From DATLNF01 sp046590575 (GTDB taxonomy: Bacteria; Actinomycetota; Actinomycetes; BP-191), in assembly GCA_046590575.1 (NCBI GenBank), contig JBKJUS010000112.1, positions 1 through 8,487 of the forward strand: DNA of 8,487 nucleotides, read 5' to 3'. Position numbers and translations under genes: made by a program. Shown in pieces: positions 6,043 through 8,487 of this stretch (position 1 is the first letter of the stretch; every line of letters begins with the position of its first letter). The notes below the pieces were generated by a model, which saw only the letters and a program-made list of their open reading frames with translations, searched no databases and was not told the DNA's origin.

Positions 6043-6789
6043 TCACTGGTGCACGGCGCAGTCCTCCCAACTGAACGGGCTCCGTGCGTGAGCCGCCACG
6101 AACTCCGCGTTGCCGGCGCGGGTCGATGCTGGGTCGACGTGCCTGCCGAGGACCACGACGGTCACGCTGCGCGCTCCGGCGGCCTTCAGCGCCGCTGCGG
6201 CCGGCTGGGTCCTCGAGCCGGTCGTCCACTGGTCATCGATCAACAGGACGGCCTGGCCCGTGAGGTCTCGGCCGCACACATAGCGGTCATCAGGAAACGT
6301 GCGTTCCGGCGTGGAACCTGGGCCGCCGGAAAGCAGTTGCGCGTACCGCGTCGCAGTGGGCTCCACGACTCTGCTCACCGCAGCATCGAGCCGATGCTCG
6401 CCGGAGCGGCCCGCCTGGGACGGTGGGGTCGTCACCACATCGAACCGGTCAACGCCCGCCGACCGAGCGACGCACCCCTCGTGCGTCTCGAGGAAACGCC
6501 ACAGCACCGCGGCGACGCGCAGCGCGATGTGCTCGGAGCCCGGAATCGCCGTGTTCTTGTACCGCGCAAGGTCAGTCGCCCACTGCGCACCCTTGATCGA
6601 CAGCGATATCGGAACGACGACGTCCGCTCGCCGCGACCCGAGAGCTGCACGCGCCTCTTTGCATTGGTAGCAGATCGGAAAACCGGGTCCGGTCGCCGAG
6701 CGGCACACGTCGCACACGCCGTCCTGCACTGGCGGCACTGCGACCAGCACTCCCGTATAGGAGCTGGTCAGCTCCTGTACGGTCGCCAC
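6043..6789 (-). CDS. ComF-like phosphoribosyltransferase
   Basis: A 248-residue type I phosphoribosyltransferase. An N-terminal zinc-ribbon-like motif, C26-x2-C29 and C40-x2-C43, is followed by 'VVVPISLSIKGAQWATDLARYKN' (57-79) and 'DVVTTPPSQAGRSGEH' (117-132), as in ComF-family proteins. The PRPP-binding loop is 'VLLIDDQWTTGS' (181-192), with the two acidic residues D185 and D186 expected to hold ribose. ComF proteins are linked to natural DNA uptake in other bacteria, but the real substrate of this kind is unknown. GTG 6789 begins 3 bp after the stop of the dprA-like gene, so the two are almost certainly co-transcribed and translationally coupled; no separate strong ribosome binding site is seen. 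An 18-bp near-palindrome lies at 6759-6776 inside its 5' end. The pairing with a SLOG protein points to a joint nucleotide or DNA-linked function. Confidence 0.88.
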   Translation of the reverse strand: MATVQELTSSYTGVLVAVPPVQDGVCDVCRSATGPGFPICYQCKEARAALGSRRADVVVPISLSIKGAQWATDLARYKNTAIPGSEHIALRVAAVLWRFLETHEGCVARSAGVDRFDVVTTPPSQAGRSGEHRLDAAVSRVVEPTATRYAQLLSGGPGSTPERTFPDDRYVCGRDLTGQAVLLIDDQWTTGSRTQPAAAALKAAGARSVTVVVLGRHVDPASTRAGNAEFVAAHARSPFSWEDCAVHQ

Positions 6790-6792
6790 GAC

Positions 6793-7668
6793 CTACGCCC
6801 AGACTAGGTCGATGTTCGGCCGGTACAGATCGGCGACCGACGTCAGGTATGTCGACGCCTCGTCCGGCCCGTCGACGACCTTCGTACCGGGCTTCTCCGC
6901 GAACTGCTGGGCCCAAGGATGCTCGAGCATCGAACGCGGGAAGATCACGTGCCGGCCATGCTCCAATGCCAGCCGGGCCTGCATCTTCGCCCCGCTGGTC
7001 GACGACGCCTCCACGACGAGCGTGGCCAGTGCGAGACCAGACATCACGGCGTTGCGCCACGGGAACGTGTACTTCGTCGGCGGCTGGTCGGGGAGGAACT
7101 GCGAGATCACGCAGCCCACCTCGGCGATCTGCGCCTGGAGCTTCGCGTTCGTCGCGGGGTAACTGCGCCGCAGGCCGGTGCCGATCACAGCGACCGTCGT
7201 ACCGGACGTCTCGAGCGCTGCGGTGTGCGCGGCCGTGTCGATGCCGGCGGCGAGCCCGCTGACGACGACAGCACCGGCCTCGGCGAGCCGCGACGCGTAC
7301 TCGCGGGCTTGCCCGAGGCCGGCGGGGGAGGCCTGACGGGTGCCGACGACCGCCACCGCGGGCGTGGACGCGAGGGTGATGTCTCCGCGGTACCAGAGCA
7401 ACGCCGGACGCTGGTGGATGAGGCGGAGCCGCAGCGGGTAGCTGTCGTCGAGGACCGTGACAATCTCGATGCCGTCGGCCCGCCAGGCCTCGATCTCAGC
7501 CGCAGCACGATCGAGATCCGCGGCCGCGTCATCGAACAGCGTCGTGCCCGTCTGCTCCAGGATCGCGGACGCGCTCCCGGCCTGCTCGACGAGGTCGGCG
7601 ATCTCGGTCCACGAGCGGTCACGACGCAGCAGCAGCGCAACCATCGCCGCGTGCTCCACCGCACCCAT
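6793..7668 (-). CDS. DprA-like SLOG-fold protein, LexA-controlled
   Basis: A 291-residue protein with the Rossmann-like fold of DprA/Smf. After an N-terminal helical region (about 1-60) come 'AVAVVGTRQAS' (105-114), 'VVSGLAAGIDTAAHTAAL' (135-152), 'VAVIGTGL' (159-166), 'FPWRNAVMSGLALATLVVEA' (202-221) and 'SGAKMQARLALEHGR' (225-239). Housekeeping DprA loads RecA on incoming single-stranded DNA. This one differs: 'VISQF' replaces the usual S-E-x-P, 'FPWRNAVMSG' the usual FPxRNRxIxG, and QAR the usual TA. The C-terminal winged helix is also absent. I therefore call it DprA-like and not dprA. I chose ATG 7668 because GGAG lies 7 nt upstream; the longest frame begins at TTG 7701, inside the promoter and LexA box. 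It is the first gene of a cluster with a phosphoribosyltransferase and a CYTH protein. Confidence 0.88.
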   Translation of the reverse strand: MGAVEHAAMVALLLRRDRSWTEIADLVEQAGSASAILEQTGTTLFDDAAADLDRAAAEIEAWRADGIEIVTVLDDSYPLRLRLIHQRPALLWYRGDITLASTPAVAVVGTRQASPAGLGQAREYASRLAEAGAVVVSGLAAGIDTAAHTAALETSGTTVAVIGTGLRRSYPATNAKLQAQIAEVGCVISQFLPDQPPTKYTFPWRNAVMSGLALATLVVEASSTSGAKMQARLALEHGRHVIFPRSMLEHPWAQQFAEKPGTKVVDGPDEASTYLTSVADLYRPNIDLVWA

Positions 7669-7682
7669 CGCTGTCTCCACTA

Positions 7683-7698
7683 TCGAACACCTGTTCGA
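7683..7698. promoter_or_regulatory. LexA operator (SOS box)
   Basis: TCGAACACCTGTTCGA is a perfect match to the actinobacterial SOS box TCGAAC-N4-GTTCGA, with both 6-bp arms complete. It ends 14 bp before the preferred start (ATG 7668) of the dprA-like gene and covers the expected transcription start, so LexA would block the promoter until DNA damage activates RecA. It overlaps the longest frame of the downstream gene, supporting the shorter start. Confidence 0.9.
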
Positions 7699-7700
7699 CA

Positions 7701-7706
7701 ATACTA
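7701..7706 (-). promoter_or_regulatory. Candidate -10 box for the dprA-like cluster
   Basis: On the minus strand TAGTAT fits the TANNNT pattern of sigma-A-type -10 boxes and lies directly upstream of the LexA box, so a start site about 7 bp on would fall inside the operator. I see no clear -35 box. Placed by position and sequence only. Confidence 0.4.
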
Positions 7707-7775
7707 CTCGGCCCGCCGCAGGCTCCCTGTCCGCGCGACCGTACCGCGCCTCCTCCTCTGCGCTTCGGCCCGAAC

Positions 7776-8071
7776 CTAGTGTCCGCAGGCCGCCGGACGC
7801 CCTTCGACTACCCGCACGATCCGCTGAGCGCCGTCAGGGAGCGGCGCGACGATGCGGCTACCCACGCTTTGGTGCTCCGCTTGCTCGTTCGCGAAGTAGG
7901 CGTACTCCTGGTCGCTGCCCGAGGTTGCGAAGAGCCGCGGCAGCGGGTCGCTCGCGTTGTCGAGTGCGGATGCGGCCTTCTCCGCGAGACGGGACAGGTC
8001 CAGGAGGGTGGCCGGCCCCTGCCGAAAGTCCTGCCACAGGGGCGCGCTACGCGGTGGGCGTGGTCGTCCAT
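7776..8071 (-). pseudogene. Hypothetical gene with a probable single-base frameshift
   Basis: On the minus strand, the frame ending at TAG 7778-7776 encodes a natural-looking protein tail with strongly G/C-biased third positions ('DLSRLAEKAASALDNASDPL', then 'YAYFANEQAEHQSVGSRIVA'). In that frame there is no ATG or GTG start in a sensible place; the nearest is TTG 8099, with no ribosome binding site. ATG 8071 in the neighbouring frame starts 'MDDHAHRVARP', and adding one base at the run of four G (plus strand 8039-8042) would join it to 'LWQDFRQGPATLLDL', giving a protein of about 98 residues. I infer either a real frameshift mutation or a sequencing error in the homopolymer. No family is recognised and no membrane segment is visible. 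It ends 77 bp upstream of the LexA box of the next gene. Confidence 0.45.
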
Positions 8072-8163
8072 GACGCCGGCTAGCGCCGGTGCGGTGCAAG
8101 CAGGAGCGGGGGAGGGTCAGCAGGACTTCCTGCGCGTTCGTGGAAATCCTGAGCGTGCACGTG

Positions 8164-8487
8164 ATGAGACGATTCGCGGCGGCTCGAGTCGCCGGCGCGG
8201 CTGCAGCCCTGTGCGTGGCGCTCCCAGCTGTCGCCGCTCCCGCGCCCGCTCGCCGGCCGATCACGTCGGTGGCACCGCCGGTGGTGATCGCGGTGATCGA
8301 GTTCGACGGGTTCAACGTGTTGCACTCGGACTACCGCCGGCGCGGGGGGACACCACTTCGTCTGCCCGCTGGGGCGGCGGCGGCGACCGAGGTCGAACTG
8401 CCTTCGGCGGGCACCTTCGAGGAACGGCTGACCCGAGTCCGCAATGGGCCCTTGGGCAGCATGCGCTCGGGGGTGCTGTACCGCGTC
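8164..8487 (+). CDS. Secreted protein, S8 peptidase-like, 5' part
   Basis: The frame runs off the right edge, showing 108 residues from ATG 8164. The first 25 form a signal peptide: 'MRRF', a hydrophobic Ala/Val/Leu core, then a cleavage site of the A-x-A kind around 'AVAAPA', so the product is exported. After a linker comes 'VVIAVIEFDGFNVLHSDYR' (40-58), which fits the first catalytic strand and His/Asp-type loop of subtilisin-like (S8) peptidases, where 'VAVIDTGVNPYHxxFR' is common in actinobacteria. The canonical D-[ST]-G reads E-F-D-G here, so catalytic competence is uncertain. 'TFEERLTRVRNGPLGSM' and 'GVLYRV' look like the inserted region of this actinobacterial subgroup. The rest of the triad lies outside the window. 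In-frame GTG codons at 8155 and 8161 are alternative starts; GGAAA at 8142-8146 would suit 8155. It is divergent from the broken gene at 7776-8071. Confidence 0.6.
   Translation, partial: MRRFAAARVAGAAAALCVALPAVAAPAPARRPITSVAPPVVIAVIEFDGFNVLHSDYRRRGGTPLRLPAGAAAATEVELPSAGTFEERLTRVRNGPLGSMRSGVLYRV

Noticed and set aside
5659..6807. Long plus-strand open frame (382 codons)
   Set aside because: It runs antisense across the CYTH and phosphoribosyltransferase genes, is Arg/Ser-rich and has no domain; the minus-strand frames carry clear family motifs.
6919..7779. Plus-strand open frame across the DprA-like gene
   Set aside because: Arg-rich antisense shadow covering the SOS box and promoter; the minus frame has the conserved DprA motifs.
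1..8487. CRISPR array or insertion sequence ends
   Set aside because: No regularly spaced direct repeats and no transposase gene or matching terminal inverted repeats were found anywhere in the window.

Overview
This window is high-GC DNA with strongly G/C-biased third codon positions in most genes, GTG and ATG starts, and a perfect match to the actinobacterial LexA operator. All of this points to an actinobacterial chromosome; I cannot name the genus with confidence.

Left part (1-1860): the 3' end of a small DUF3224-like protein, a complete single-domain cupin, about 350 bp with no convincing gene, and a small membrane protein. The C-terminal tail of that membrane protein reads into a tyrosine-recombinase remnant. 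The remnant keeps only the catalytic C-terminal end (H-x-x-R, LGH and Tyr boxes).

Integration hotspot (about 1780-3290): a tRNA gene with a CAU anticodon lies between the integrase remnant on its 5' side and a complete, apparently active tyrosine integrase on its 3' side. A 17-bp imperfect inverted repeat brackets the tRNA. Further out on each side is a pair of tandem 11-bp direct repeats, at almost equal distances (75 and 73 bp) from the tRNA ends. This looks like a tRNA locus used by at least two integrating elements. I found no second copy of the tRNA 3' end inside the window, so the far boundary of the current element is not visible.

Middle part (3350-5366): a small integral membrane protein, a minus-strand P-loop kinase-like ATPase, a plus-strand M50-type membrane metalloprotease, and a gene-poor gap with a possible terminator hairpin.

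Right part (5367-7710): the most interesting block. It is a minus-strand cluster read in the order DprA-like SLOG protein, ComF-like phosphoribosyltransferase, CYTH-domain protein. The first two genes are 3 bp apart. A perfect TCGAAC-N4-GTTCGA LexA box lies 14 bp upstream of the best dprA-like start, so the cluster is probably induced by DNA damage. The DprA-like protein is not the standard housekeeping form: it is short, lacks a C-terminal winged helix and has altered motifs. I propose a LexA-controlled nucleotide- or DNA-sensing module.

Right edge (7776-8487): a minus-strand hypothetical gene that seems to carry a one-base frameshift, and, divergent from it, the start of a secreted protein resembling actinobacterial S8-type serine peptidases, which runs off the window.
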